The notes: generated by a model from the sequence alone, not told the origin. A DNA stretch of 64,000 bases from Adlercreutzia sp. ZJ176 (GCF_011038975.1 NZ_JAAKEC010000014.1:25365-89364); one strand, 5' to 3'; counted from the first letter of the stretch, positions 26,225 to 35,031 are shown. Program-made: numbers and translations.

Positions 26225-27583
26225 ATGCTTATTTGCGCACAATACGTATTCCCCATAACGTCTGATCCCATCACGGGCGGCGCCGTGCTCGTGCGCGATG
26301 GCAAGATCCTCGACGTCGGCAAGGTCGAGATGCTGCGCCTGCGCTATCCCGAGGAGGAGGTGGTCGACTACGGGCTCGCGGCCGTCATGCCGGGGCTGGT
26401 CGACCTGCACACGCGCCTCGAGAAGTCGGTGCTGCGCGGCATGGTGGCCGACATGCCCTACGCCTCGTGGATCCTGTCGGTCATCGAGCGCTCGGGCCGC
26501 CTCGAGGCGGGCGACTGGTACGACTCCGCCATCCTCGGCGGCCTCGACGCGCTGTCAAGCGGCATCACCACCATCGCCGACATCACCTCCACGGGCGCGG
26601 CGTGCACGGCCACCCAGAAGCTCGGCCTGCGCGGCGTGATGTACCGCGAGGTGGGCGTCATGGACAAGCAGCGCGTGAGCTTCGCCATGCGCTCGGCCGA
26701 GAAGGACATCATGCACTGGCGCGAGGAGGTCGACCCCGACCGCGTGACCGTCGGCATCGCCCCGGCGGCCGTGTACGCCACGCACCCGTCGGTGTTCGGG
26801 CTCGTGTCGGAGTTCGCCTGCAAGGAGGGCCTGCCGGTGGCCATGCGCCTGGCGGGCAGCCACGAGGAGTTCAACTTCGTGAAGTACGGCTCCTCGATGT
26901 TCTCGGTGCACACCATGGACGAGGCCAAGCGCGGCTACGTGGAGATCCCGCCGTGGATGCCCACGGGCGTGACCCCGGTGCGCTACGCGCTGAACTGGGG
27001 CGCGTTCGAGTCGCCCAACGTGCTTTTGGTGCACGCCGTGCACGTCGACGAGGAGGACATCAAGAAGATGCGCGAGTACGACGTGGCCGTCTGCACCTGC
27101 CCGCGCGCGAACGCGCAGCTCGGCATGGGCGTGGCGCCGCTCGGCGCGTTTCTGCGCGCGGGCCTGCGCACCGGCCTCGGCACCGACTCGCCCGCCGCCA
27201 CCGAGTCGACCGACATGCTCTCCGAGATGCGCGTGAGCATGCTCATCCAGCGCGCGCTCGACACGCGCCGCTTCCTCGACTCCACCACCATGCTCGAGCT
27301 CGCCACCATGGGCGGCGCTCGCGCGTTAGGGCTCGAGGACAAGATCGGCTCGCTCGACATCGGCAAGTGCGCCGACCTCATCGCGGTCGACCTGTCGAGC
27401 TCGCACCAGTCCGCGGGCGCGAACCCCGTCTCGGCGGTGGTCAACACCTGCTCGGCCTCAGACGTCCTCATGACCATGGTGGACGGCAGGATGCTCTACG
27501 AGAAGAACCACTGGCACGTGGACGTGGAGGTTGCGAAGAACATTGCCCGCGTGATCGAGATTCGCACGAAGTTGCGCGTCTAG
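26225..27583 (+). CDS. Amidohydrolase-superfamily protein with two metal ligands replaced
   Basis: 452 residues, best matching the chlorohydrolase/deaminase (TrzN, SsnA) branch. It has an N-terminal beta-sandwich, AVMPGLVDLHTRLE, HAVHVDEEDIKKM, LGTDSPAAT and the closing sandwich KIGSLDIGKCADLIAVDL. The family metal site needs His-x-His in the first barrel strand and a His in strand five. Here these read H62-T-R64 and R208, while H270/H273 and D321 are kept. The enzyme may therefore have lost hydrolysis or use an altered site. ATG 26225 has GAAGAAGG ahead. Substrate unknown; it lies between a menaquinone gene and the tat genes. Confidence 0.8.
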   Translation: MLICAQYVFPITSDPITGGAVLVRDGKILDVGKVEMLRLRYPEEEVVDYGLAAVMPGLVDLHTRLEKSVLRGMVADMPYASWILSVIERSGRLEAGDWYDSAILGGLDALSSGITTIADITSTGAACTATQKLGLRGVMYREVGVMDKQRVSFAMRSAEKDIMHWREEVDPDRVTVGIAPAAVYATHPSVFGLVSEFACKEGLPVAMRLAGSHEEFNFVKYGSSMFSVHTMDEAKRGYVEIPPWMPTGVTPVRYALNWGAFESPNVLLVHAVHVDEEDIKKMREYDVAVCTCPRANAQLGMGVAPLGAFLRAGLRTGLGTDSPAATESTDMLSEMRVSMLIQRALDTRRFLDSTTMLELATMGGARALGLEDKIGSLDIGKCADLIAVDLSSSHQSAGANPVSAVVNTCSASDVLMTMVDGRMLYEKNHWHVDVEVAKNIARVIEIRTKLRV

Positions 27584-27666
27584 TTAGGGCATAATAGGCC
27601 GCGCGCCGCAGGCGAGCCCGTCCGCGGTGCGCACGCGAGAAGAGAAAGCGTCGAAGGCAAGGCGAA

Positions 27667-27885
27667 ATGGCACACTCGAAAAAGCAGCAGGACAAGTCGC
27701 GCAACAAGCTGACGCGCGAGCAGAAGGCCGCGCGCGTGAAGGCTGCCGAGGAGCGCGAGCGCCGCGCCGAGCAGCAGCGCGAGCGCGCCGCGCGCACCAA
27801 GAAGATCTTCACGGTAGTGGTGTGCGTGATCCTCGTCCTGGCGCTGGGCATCCCCACCATGGCCCTCACCGTGCTGTCGCTCTAG
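27667..27885 (+). CDS. Small single-pass membrane protein with charged N-terminus
   Basis: 72 residues. Residues 1-45 are almost all Lys, Arg, Glu, Gln and Ala and should form a long charged helix; residues 47-70 are one hydrophobic segment. AAGGCGAA precedes the ATG. It ends 22 bases before the tatB-like gene and is probably co-transcribed. I recognise no family; a role with the translocase is only suggested by position. Confidence 0.7.
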   Translation: MAHSKKQQDKSRNKLTREQKAARVKAAEERERRAEQQRERAARTKKIFTVVVCVILVLALGIPTMALTVLSL

Positions 27886-27907
27886 CGATCGTGAAAGGAC
27901 TCCCACT

Positions 27908-28471
27908 TTGTTTGGCATCGGAGGATTCGAGCTCTTCCTCATCCTGCTGTTCGGGTTTCTGATCTTCGGGCCCGACAAGCTGCCTGCCATGGCGAAGACC
28001 GCCGGCCAGGCCATCGCGAAGTTCCGCAAGGCGCAGGAGGAGATGAGCGGCACGCTCAAGGCCGAGGTGTTCGACAAGGACGCCGACGCCCCGTTCAAGA
28101 ACCCGCTCGACGTGATCGACAACGCGGCGGCCAAGACGAAGAAGACGGCTGACGCGGCCAAGAAGACGGCGGTCGAGGCAGCTGAGAAGGCCGAGAGCTT
28201 CGCCGAGCGCAAGGCGCGCTACGACCGCGAGCGCGCGGCCCGCAAGGCGGCCGAGAAGGAGGCGGCGGAAGCTGCGGCGGCTGCGGCCGCGACGGCGGCG
28301 GCCGAGCCCGTGGCCGAGGTCGCGAGCAAGGCGGTCGTCGAGGCGGCCGACGCGGGCGCGGCCGCAGCCGCGGGTACGGGCGCGGGTGCTCCTACGGGCG
28401 CCGAAACCCCCGCGGGCGCCGCGGCTCCTGTGGCCCCCGCGGGCGCCTCCGCCGACGGAAAGGAGGCATAA
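27908..28471 (+). CDS. tatB: Sec-independent translocase subunit, TatB-like
   Basis: 187 residues. It opens MFGIGGFELFLILLFGFLIFGPDKLP, one membrane helix and the FGPxKLP hinge, followed by an amphipathic helix and a Lys/Ala-rich tail of about 120 residues. The long tail and a position just before tatC favour TatB; a shorter TatA is encoded at 51048. TatB recognises twin-arginine signal peptides with TatC. It starts TTG after GAAAGGA. The last 60 residues are almost only Ala, Gly, Pro and Glu. Confidence 0.87.
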   Translation: MFGIGGFELFLILLFGFLIFGPDKLPAMAKTAGQAIAKFRKAQEEMSGTLKAEVFDKDADAPFKNPLDVIDNAAAKTKKTADAAKKTAVEAAEKAESFAERKARYDRERAARKAAEKEAAEAAAAAAATAAAEPVAEVASKAVVEAADAGAAAAAGTGAGAPTGAETPAGAAAPVAPAGASADGKEA

Positions 28472-28474
28472 GCC

Positions 28475-29260
28475 ATGCCCATCGGTCCGGCGCGCATGCC
28501 CCTTTTCGATCACCTCGGCGAGCTGCGCATGCGCCTCGTGCGCATCGTGGCGTGCCTCGCCATCGCGGTGGTGGTGTTCTACATGGCCACGCCCATCATG
28601 GGCCAGTTCCTGCTTCTGCCCATCGCTGAGTTCCTGCCCATGGACCCGGCGAGCGGCATGGCGTCGCTGCAGGCCATCGACCCGTTCGAGGCGTTCTCCG
28701 TGCGCTTCGAGATATCGCTGTTCGCAGGCCTCATCGCCACCTCGCCGGTCATCCTGTGGCAGCTTCTGGCGTTCTTCCTCCCGGCGCTCAAGCCCAAGGA
28801 GCGCAAGTGGTTCATCCCCACGTTCGTCGTGGCCGTGCTGCTGTTCATCTTGGGCGTGGTGTTCTGCTACGCCGTCATCCTGAACGCGGCGTTCCAGTGG
28901 CTCACCGACCAGGCCGCCGGCCTGGGGTATGTGGCCCCGCGCATGTCAACCTACATTGACATCATCATCAAGTTCGAGATCGCCTTCGGCTTCGCCTTCG
29001 AGCTGCCGCTCGTGATCTTCTACCTGGTCATCTTCGACGTGATCCCGTACAAGAAGCTCAGGCAGAGCTGGCGCACCATCTACGTGGTGCTCATGGTCCT
29101 CTGCGCCATGGTCACGCCCGACGCCTCGCCGGTCACCATGATGCTCATGTTCGCCGCGATGGTCGGCCTCTACGAGGTCAGCCTGGCGATGGCGCGCATC
29201 GTGCTCGCGCGGCGCATCAAGCGGCAGAACGAAGAGCTTGCGGCGGAAGAGGACGAGTAA
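28475..29260 (+). CDS. tatC: Sec-independent translocase subunit TatC
   Basis: 261 residues with six membrane segments. MPLFDHLGELRMRLVRI at the N-terminus, EAFSVRFEISLFAGLIATSPVILWQ, and FEIAFGFAFELPLVIFYLV with the conserved acidic residue are the TatC signature. It receives folded, cofactor-loaded precursors. It begins three bases after tatB. hypA starts one base after its stop, which ties Tat export to maturation of a nickel enzyme. Confidence 0.96.
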   Translation: MPIGPARMPLFDHLGELRMRLVRIVACLAIAVVVFYMATPIMGQFLLLPIAEFLPMDPASGMASLQAIDPFEAFSVRFEISLFAGLIATSPVILWQLLAFFLPALKPKERKWFIPTFVVAVLLFILGVVFCYAVILNAAFQWLTDQAAGLGYVAPRMSTYIDIIIKFEIAFGFAFELPLVIFYLVIFDVIPYKKLRQSWRTIYVVLMVLCAMVTPDASPVTMMLMFAAMVGLYEVSLAMARIVLARRIKRQNEELAAEEDE

Positions 29261-29261
29261 C

Positions 29262-29621
29262 GTGCACGAGCTGGGAATCATGACGGGCGTCTTAGAGGCG
29301 TCCACCACGGCCGCGCACGACGTGGGCGCCACGAAGCTCCTCGGCGTGAAGCTCTCCATCGGGGAGATGACCGAGGCCATCGAGGACGCGCTCGTGTTCG
29401 CGTGGGAGGCGCTCACCGAGGACGACCCGTTCACGCAGGGCGCCGCGCTCGAGGTGAACATGGTGAGCCCGAAGAGCCGCTGCCTCGAGTGCGGGGCGGA
29501 GTTCGAGCACGACCGCTTCCATATGTTCTGCCCGGAGTGCGACAGCTTCGCCACCGAGCTCATAGCCGGTCGAGAGATGCAGATCGACTCGATCGAGGTC
29601 GACCTGCCGGATGAGGAGTAA
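29262..29621 (+). CDS. hypA: Hydrogenase nickel incorporation protein HypA
   Basis: 119 residues. The nickel ligand must be the second residue, and the GTG at 29262 gives M-HELGIM, so this start is firm. The zinc domain has CLEC and CPEC pairs (C-x2-C ... C-x2-C). It delivers nickel with HypB to [NiFe]-hydrogenase. No hydrogenase structural gene is in the window. Confidence 0.94.
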   Translation: MHELGIMTGVLEASTTAAHDVGATKLLGVKLSIGEMTEAIEDALVFAWEALTEDDPFTQGAALEVNMVSPKSRCLECGAEFEHDRFHMFCPECDSFATELIAGREMQIDSIEVDLPDEE

Positions 29622-29624
29622 CCG

Positions 29625-30275
29625 ATGCAAATCGACATCAAGCAGCCCATTCTGGACAAGAACGACACGCTGGCCGCCGAGCTGCGCGCCCGCTTCGCCG
29701 CCAACCACGTGTTCGTGCTCGACCTTCTGGCCAGCCCCGGCTCGGGCAAGACGTCCACCATCCTGGCCACCATCGACGCGCTGCGCGACGAGTTCAACAT
29801 CGCCGTGATCGAGGGCGACATCGCCTCGAGCGTCGACGCGGAGAAGATCAAGGCGCAGGGCATCGCCGCCGTGCAGATCAACACGGGCGGGGCGTGCCAC
29901 CTGGAGAGCGCCATGGTCAAGCGTGCGATCGACGTGCTCGACCTCGAGCGGCTCGACCTCATCATCATCGAGAACGTGGGTAACCTCGTGTGCCCCACCG
30001 ACTTCGACCTCGGCGAGAACGCCAAGGTGATGATCCTGTCGGTGCCCGAGGGCGACGACAAGCCGCTCAAGTACCCCGGCGTGTTCCAGATCGCCGAGGC
30101 CGTGGTGCTCAACAAGGTGGACACCATGCCGGTGTTCGACTTCGACCGCGAGGCGTTCGACGCCTCCGTGCGCCAGCTGAACCCGGGCGCGCCCATCTTC
30201 CCCATAGCCGCCACGAAGGGCGACGGCGTGGACGCGTGGGCCAGCTGGCTGGCGGAGCTCATCCGCGCCGTCTAA
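29625..30275 (+). CDS. hypB: Hydrogenase maturation GTPase HypB
   Basis: 216 residues. The P-loop ASPGSGKTSTI, switch EGDIASSVDAEKI, the metal site GGACHLE and NKVD guanine-specificity motif are all present. It has no N-terminal His-rich or CxxCGC nickel store. It follows hypA by three bases. Confidence 0.95.
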   Translation: MQIDIKQPILDKNDTLAAELRARFAANHVFVLDLLASPGSGKTSTILATIDALRDEFNIAVIEGDIASSVDAEKIKAQGIAAVQINTGGACHLESAMVKRAIDVLDLERLDLIIIENVGNLVCPTDFDLGENAKVMILSVPEGDDKPLKYPGVFQIAEAVVLNKVDTMPVFDFDREAFDASVRQLNPGAPIFPIAATKGDGVDAWASWLAELIRAV

Positions 30276-30530
30276 CGTGCGCTGCGGCTCCTTGCGGCAG
30301 CCGACCGAGCCCCTTGTGCGGGGCTGTCTCGGGCGGGCGCCGCAAGAAGCCTCGCTGGCTTTTGCCTGACGGATGACTTTTGCCTCGTTGCAGATTGAGG
30401 TTGCTTGCGGCAGCCGATGACTTTTCGGGCCCTCGTGGTTTCGCAACACGGCGGAAACACGGGGGCCTCATACTGTTCTCGCTCGCTTGCAAGCGCGCAA
30501 GCGAAGAGGGAAGCGGAGAGGGGAGGGCCC
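30276..30530. repeat. Hairpins and 14 bp direct repeat between hypB and nadE
   Basis: CTTGCGGCAGCCGA occurs at 30291-30304 and 30404-30417. The first copy pairs with GCCGCAAG at 30339-30346 around an inner GAGCCCC/GGGGCT stem, giving a terminator-like structure after hypB. A second imperfect hairpin covers about 30429-30468. No gene is seen. Confidence 0.5.
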
Positions 30531-31349
30531 ATGCAGCCCCAGCAGATGTACCAAGCGTGCGTTGACGCCCTGCGCGCCTACGTGCGCGGCGCGGGATTCG
30601 AGGACGTCGTCATCGGGTTGTCGGGCGGCATCGACTCGAGCGTGGTGGCCGCCATGGCGGTTGACGCCTTCGGGCAGGACCACGTGCACGGGGTCCTGCT
30701 CCCCGGGCCCTACTCGTCGGACCACTCGGTCGACGACGCCGAGGCGCTTGCGGCCAACCTCGGCATCGACGTGCGCACCGTGTCGATCTGCGAGCCGTTC
30801 GAGGCGTTCGAGCACGTGCTCGCGCGTGCGTGCGGCGGCGAGCTTCGGGGCCTCGCGGCCGAGAACACGCAGGCGCGCTGCCGCATGGTGTGCCTCATGG
30901 CCATCTCGAACGCCCGCGGCTGGATGATGCTGAACACGGGCAACAAGTCCGAGGCGTGCATGGGCTACTCCACGCTCTACGGCGACACCGCGGGTGCGTT
31001 CGCCCCGATGGGCGGCGTGTACAAGACCGACGTGTACGCCATGGCGCGCTGGCGCAACCGCCGCGCCGCCGAGGAGGGCTCGGTGTTGCCCATCCCCGTG
31101 AACGTGTTCGTGAAGCCGCCGAGCGCCGAGCTCGCGCCGAACCAGAGCGACGAGGACTCCATGGGAATCGATTACGCCACGCTCGACGCGATCCTCGTGT
31201 CCTACGTGGAGCGCGGGCGCGACGCCGCCGCCCTCGTCGCGGAGGGGTTTGACGCCGCGCAGGTCGACTACGTGATCCGCCGCACGGACTCCTATGCGTT
31301 CAAGCGCGCCCTCGAGCCGCCCTGTCCGGACGTGGCGTTCTACGAGTAG
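30531..31349 (+). CDS. nadE: Ammonia-dependent NAD+ synthetase
   Basis: 272 residues. The PP-loop IGLSGGIDSSVVAAM, LLPGPYSSDHSVDDAEALA and LNTGNKSEACMGYSTLYGD are the NadE signature. There is no N-terminal nitrilase domain, so free ammonia rather than glutamine is the nitrogen source. It amidates deamido-NAD. ATG 30531 follows GAGGGGAGGG; the frame stays open upstream without family similarity. Confidence 0.95.
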   Translation: MQPQQMYQACVDALRAYVRGAGFEDVVIGLSGGIDSSVVAAMAVDAFGQDHVHGVLLPGPYSSDHSVDDAEALAANLGIDVRTVSICEPFEAFEHVLARACGGELRGLAAENTQARCRMVCLMAISNARGWMMLNTGNKSEACMGYSTLYGDTAGAFAPMGGVYKTDVYAMARWRNRRAAEEGSVLPIPVNVFVKPPSAELAPNQSDEDSMGIDYATLDAILVSYVERGRDAAALVAEGFDAAQVDYVIRRTDSYAFKRALEPPCPDVAFYE

Positions 31350-31382
31350 CGCTCAGCGCTGGCGCGCGCCAGGTGCCGCCCA

Positions 31383-31940
31383 CGTCATCCCGAGCGGAGC
31401 GTCTGCGTCAGGCGCCCACTCCGCGTCATCCCGGGCAGTGGGTTGTCCTTGTGTGTCATCCTGGGTGGAGCATACCTGCGCCGTCCTCTCGTGTCATCCT
31501 GAGCGGAGCGCCCGCAGGGCGCGCAGTCGAAGGATCTGGTCGCAAGTGGGTTGTGCATGCGGGTTGCGCAGGCAGCTCGCACATGCGGGTGCGCCGTGCC
31601 CGGGCCCGGATCCTTCGACCCGCTTCGCAAAAGTGCTCAGCGCTGGCGCGCTTGCTCTCAACGCCATGAGGCTTGGGTGCTCCCGCGCATCATGACGCGG
31701 GCGCGCGCGATTGAGCTCGCAAGTGTGCGTGCGCGGCGTTCCCCCATGTCATTCTGGGCAGCTGGTTGTTCTTGTGCGTCGTCTTGAGCGGAGCGTCTGC
31801 GTCAGGCGTCCACTCCGCGTCATCCCGGGCAGTGGGTTGTCCTTGTGTGTCATCCTGGGCGGAGCATACCTGCGTCGTCCTCCCGTGTCATCCTGAGCGG
31901 AGCGCCCGCAGGGCGCGGAGTCGAAGGATCTGGTCGCAAG
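31383..31940. repeat. 164 bp direct duplication in a repeat-filled gap
   Basis: The block 31383-31546 recurs at 31777-31940 with few changes. Inside each, a short GTCATCC(C/T)(G/A)GGC-like phrase returns about every 35 bases. The whole gap 31350-32521 after nadE holds no gene. Confidence 0.8.
31492..31628. repeat. TGTCATCCTGAGC palindromic repeat, copy R1
   Basis: Starts TGTCATCCTGAGCGGAGCG and contains AGTCGAAGGATCTGGTCGC; it closes with the inverse phrase GGATCCTTCGACCCGCTTCGC. The outer right arm is missing, replaced by unrelated sequence. Confidence 0.75.
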
Positions 31941-32003
31941 GGGATGGCGCATGCGGGCGCGTCGTGCCCGGGGCCGGATCCTTCGACCCGCTTCGCTCGC
32001 TCA
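31886..32003. repeat. TGTCATCCTGAGC palindromic repeat, copy R2
   Basis: Near-identical to R1 in the left half. The right half runs to CGCTTCGCTCGCTCA and then diverges, so the last bases of the terminal inverted repeat are lost. Confidence 0.75.
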
Positions 32004-32115
32004 AACGCTCCTATAACGTCAAGGGGGCGGATCGCCCAGGGGTGGCATGGGAAGGGATGGCGCTGCAGGGTTCTTGGGACCTTCACGCCGAGGGGCGTGC
32101 AGATTTTTCGAGCTG

Positions 32116-32284
32116 TTTTGGCAGAAATCTTCAGATATTGGTCGTCTTATCATTGGATTATGGGGGTCAGCCCGCGGGCGAGAATTCCTGACCTGCGGAT
32201 ACGCTGAGCGTCGCGAGGCGCGAGCCTCCTGGTTGGTGATGTTTCAGCCTCGGAGAGACAAATATCTGAAGATTTCTGCCAAAA
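32116..32284. repeat. Short element with 24 bp perfect terminal inverted repeats
   Basis: Positions 32116-32139 (start TTTTGGCAGAAATCTTCAG) and 32261-32284 are exact reverse complements. The ends are AT-rich compared with the surroundings. The 121-base centre has no open frame. It resembles a miniature inverted-repeat element without a transposase. Confidence 0.7.
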
Positions 32285-32410
32285 TGCCCTGTCAAATTTG
32301 CACGATGCTCTGGCTCTGGCCTCGACCTCGGCCTCGGCCTTGGCGTCGCGTGATGTGCGCGACCATGCGGACACGCGCGCTTGCGCGTGCAAGAGCCTTG
32401 CATCCCCCCG

Positions 32411-32450
32411 TGTCATCCTATATAACATGGAGTCGAAGGATCTGGTTGCG
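32411..32450. repeat. Decayed TGTCATCCT repeat, copy R5
   Basis: TGTCATCCT and GGAGTCGAAGGATCTGGTTGCG are present, but the GC-rich middle of the other copies is replaced by ATATAACAT. Confidence 0.6.
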
Positions 32451-32521
32451 AGCAGCTTGCGCATGTGACCGTGCGGGCTCATACACTGCGTGGCGTATGG
32501 CGTGCGGCGCGCGCGATCGTG

Positions 32522-32527
32522 TAGTAT
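32522..32527 (+). promoter_or_regulatory. Histidine kinase promoter -10, predicting a leaderless mRNA
   Basis: TAGTAT ends six bases before the ATG at 32534, so transcription would begin at the A of the start codon. No Shine-Dalgarno is present. Confidence 0.45.
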
Positions 32528-32533
32528 GGGCGC

Positions 32534-33802
32534 ATGGACGAAAACGAGACATCGCTGCGCGACATGCTGGTGCGTGACGAGCCGATGACCGCCGTCGACT
32601 GGCTCGTCGACGCGGTGGTCGCGCTCGGCGCGTTCGGCTTCGGCTGCCTGCAGCTCACGCTCTCGGTGAACCTGCTCGTGCCTGACGAGGCGCTGCGTCG
32701 CCTGCTCGGCATCGAGGCCGTGGTGCCGACCGCCTACGCCATCGTGGCGGTGCTGCTCACGTGCGCGCCGCTCGTCGTGCGCCGCCGCCTTCCCTGGCCC
32801 GCCTTCGCAGCCAGCGTCATCGTCTGGATGTTCTTCCAGGCGCAGGTCAACGCCGTGTCGCTCTCGCTCATAGGGCCGCTTGTGGCCCTGTTCACGCTCG
32901 CGCTCGAGTGCTCGCGCTACGAGGCGCTCGCGGCTGGCATCGCGAGCGCCGCGGTGCTCCTGCTCGTGCCCTCGGCGGCCTCCTCGTCGACGCTCGCCTC
33001 GCTCTCGCTCGTGCAGAACGTCGCGTTCGTGGCGGCGGCGGGGTTCGCGGGCTATGCGCTGCAGGTGCGCCAAGCCTTCCTGCGCGCGGCTGAGGAGCGC
33101 GCGGCCGAGGCCGAGCGCACGCGCGAGAGCGAGGCGCAGCGACGCGTGGAGGCCGAGCGCGTGCGCATCGCGCGCGAGGTGCACGACATCACGGCGCACT
33201 CGCTGTCGGCGGTGAGCATCCAGGCGGCGGTAGCCGAGCGGCTCGCGGAGTCCGATCCGCAGGCGGCCAAGGAGGCCATCGCGGCGGTGCGCGCCACGTC
33301 GAAGTCGGCCCTCGACGACATCCGCGCCATGATCGGCGTGCTGCGCGCGCCGGCGGGCGAGCAGGCTGAGACGGCTCCCACGGCGGGCACCGACCAGCTG
33401 CCCAACCTCGTCGCCTACCTGCGCCAGGCGGGCGTGGCGTGCGCGCTTGACCGGGAGGGGTATGACCGCGCGCTCGTGCCGGCGCACCTCGACGTGGCCC
33501 TCTTCGGCATCGCGCGCGAGGCGTGCACGAACATCGTGCGCCATGCCCACGCCGCCCACGCCTCCATCGCGCTGCGCACCACCGCCGGGTACGCCGAGCT
33601 TTCCGTGGAGGACGACGGGCGCAGCTTCGACTATGCGGCGGCGCGCGCCGCCGGCGCTCCGTTCGGCCACGGGCTCGAGGGCATGGCCGAACGCGCCCAC
33701 GTGCTCGGCGGCAGCTTCAGCGCCGCGCCGCGCGCCGCCGGCGGCTTTGCCGTGCGCGTCAGCATCCCCCTTCCGACCAAGGAGGCTTCCGACCATGCCT
33801 GA
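32534..33802 (+). CDS. NarL-type sensor histidine kinase
   Basis: 422 residues. Five or six membrane segments fill residues about 20-185. A coiled-coil then leads to a HisKA_3 dimerisation domain with REVHDITAHSLSAVSIQ (phospho-acceptor His217), and the ATPase domain has FGIAREACTNIVRHAHA and a short FGHGLEGMAER G-box. No extracytoplasmic sensor domain is seen, so the signal is probably in the membrane. It overlaps the start of its response regulator by 8 bases. Confidence 0.93.
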   Translation: MDENETSLRDMLVRDEPMTAVDWLVDAVVALGAFGFGCLQLTLSVNLLVPDEALRRLLGIEAVVPTAYAIVAVLLTCAPLVVRRRLPWPAFAASVIVWMFFQAQVNAVSLSLIGPLVALFTLALECSRYEALAAGIASAAVLLLVPSAASSSTLASLSLVQNVAFVAAAGFAGYALQVRQAFLRAAEERAAEAERTRESEAQRRVEAERVRIAREVHDITAHSLSAVSIQAAVAERLAESDPQAAKEAIAAVRATSKSALDDIRAMIGVLRAPAGEQAETAPTAGTDQLPNLVAYLRQAGVACALDREGYDRALVPAHLDVALFGIAREACTNIVRHAHAAHASIALRTTAGYAELSVEDDGRSFDYAAARAAGAPFGHGLEGMAERAHVLGGSFSAAPRAAGGFAVRVSIPLPTKEASDHA

Positions 33803-34502
33803 TTCGCTTTCCGGGGACGTGCGCATCCTCGTCGCCGACGACCAGGAGCTCGTGCGCAGCGGGTACGCGGCCATCCTCGGCTCCTACGAGGGGCTGCGCG
33901 TGGTCGGCGCGGCGCGCAACGGCGAGGAGGCCGTGCTGCGCGCGACCGAGCTGCGCCCCGACGTGGTGCTCATGGACGTGCGCATGCCGGTGCGCAACGG
34001 CATCGAAGCCACGCGCGACATCACCGCGAACCCCCTGCTCGCGGACACGCGCGTGCTCGTGCTCACCACGTTCGACATCGACGAGTACGTCTACGACGCC
34101 CTGGCCGCGGGCGCGAGCGGCTTTCTGCTGAAGGACGCCGACCCTGACGACATCGCGCACGCCGTGCGCGTGGTGGCCGCGGGCGACGCGCTCATCCAGC
34201 CCTCGGTCATGCGGCGGCTCGTGGAGACGTTCGTGGCCGCGCGGCCGCGCGCGGGCCGGGGGAGCATGGGGCGGGCGGGCGACGCCGCCGCGGCGCTCTC
34301 GAGCCTGACCGACCGCGAGCGCGAGATTCTCGCGCTGGTGGCGCGCGGCCTCACCAACGACGAGATCGGCGCCGAGCTGTTCATCTCGCCCGCCACGGTG
34401 AAGACCCACCTCGCGCGCGTGATGGGCAAGGTCGACGCGCACGATCGCGCCCAGCTCGTGGTGTTCGCCTACGAGAGCGGCCTAGTAACCCCCGGCGCAT
34501 AA
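33795..34502 (+). CDS. NarL/FixJ-family response regulator
   Basis: 235 residues. The receiver has VADDQELVRSGYAAIL, phospho-acceptor Asp61 in VLMDVRMPVRNG, and the conserved Lys in FLLKDADPDD. The LuxR-type helix-turn-helix has LTDREREILALVARGLTNDEIG and SPATVKTHLARVM. An Ala/Arg linker separates them. The targets are unknown. The 8-base overlap with the kinase indicates translational coupling. Confidence 0.95.
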   Translation: MPDSLSGDVRILVADDQELVRSGYAAILGSYEGLRVVGAARNGEEAVLRATELRPDVVLMDVRMPVRNGIEATRDITANPLLADTRVLVLTTFDIDEYVYDALAAGASGFLLKDADPDDIAHAVRVVAAGDALIQPSVMRRLVETFVAARPRAGRGSMGRAGDAAAALSSLTDREREILALVARGLTNDEIGAELFISPATVKTHLARVMGKVDAHDRAQLVVFAYESGLVTPGA

Positions 34503-34713
34503 GGGGAGTCCCTGCCCCGCCCGTCCGCCCCGCACCCGCCCCGCCCCTGACCCGCGTCACCTGCCCCGCCCCGTGCCCGCTTCGCGTCACCTGCCCCTTT
34601 CGCAGCTTCCCGCCCATCCCTTCCCCGCGCTCACCCGCCCCGCAGCTTCTCGCCCGCCCCGCGCCACTTGTTCGTTCACGCCCATATTCGCATTGCGCTG
34701 CCTGTCCACCCCG

Positions 34714-34839
34714 TGTCATCCTGAGCGGAGCGCCCGCAGGGCGCGGAGTCGAAGGATCTGGTCGCGAGGGGATGGCGCATGCGGGTGCGCCACGCCCGGG
34801 GCCGGATCCTTCGACTCGCTTCGCTCGCTCAGGATGACA
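34714..34839. repeat. Complete TGTCATCCTGAGC palindromic repeat, copy R3
   Basis: 126 bases with perfect 14-base terminal inverted repeats TGTCATCCTGAGCG / CGCTCAGGATGACA. Inside, AGTCGAAGGATC is matched by GGATCCTTCGACT. This is the only copy with both ends. Confidence 0.8.
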
Positions 34840-35031
34840 TGGGGGGCTGCCCGCTCAGGATGACATAAGTGGGGGCTGCCCACCCAAGACATAAGGGAAG
34901 GCTGCTCGCTCAGGACATGGGCACCCGCGTTGCGTCTCCGGTTGTTGGTCCCGCCCCGCAGCTTCCTACCCATCCCCTCCCCGCGCTACTTGCCCATTCC
35001 CGCCTCGCATTGTGCCGCCTGCCCATTCCCG

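Noticed and set aside
32116..32284. Insertion sequence
   Set aside because: At 169 bases it has no room for a transposase and no open frame; only the inverted ends resemble a mobile element.
31350..32521. Small genes in the repeat-filled gap after nadE
   Set aside because: Frames there run across the repeat copies, change frame between copies and have no ribosome binding sites or codon bias.
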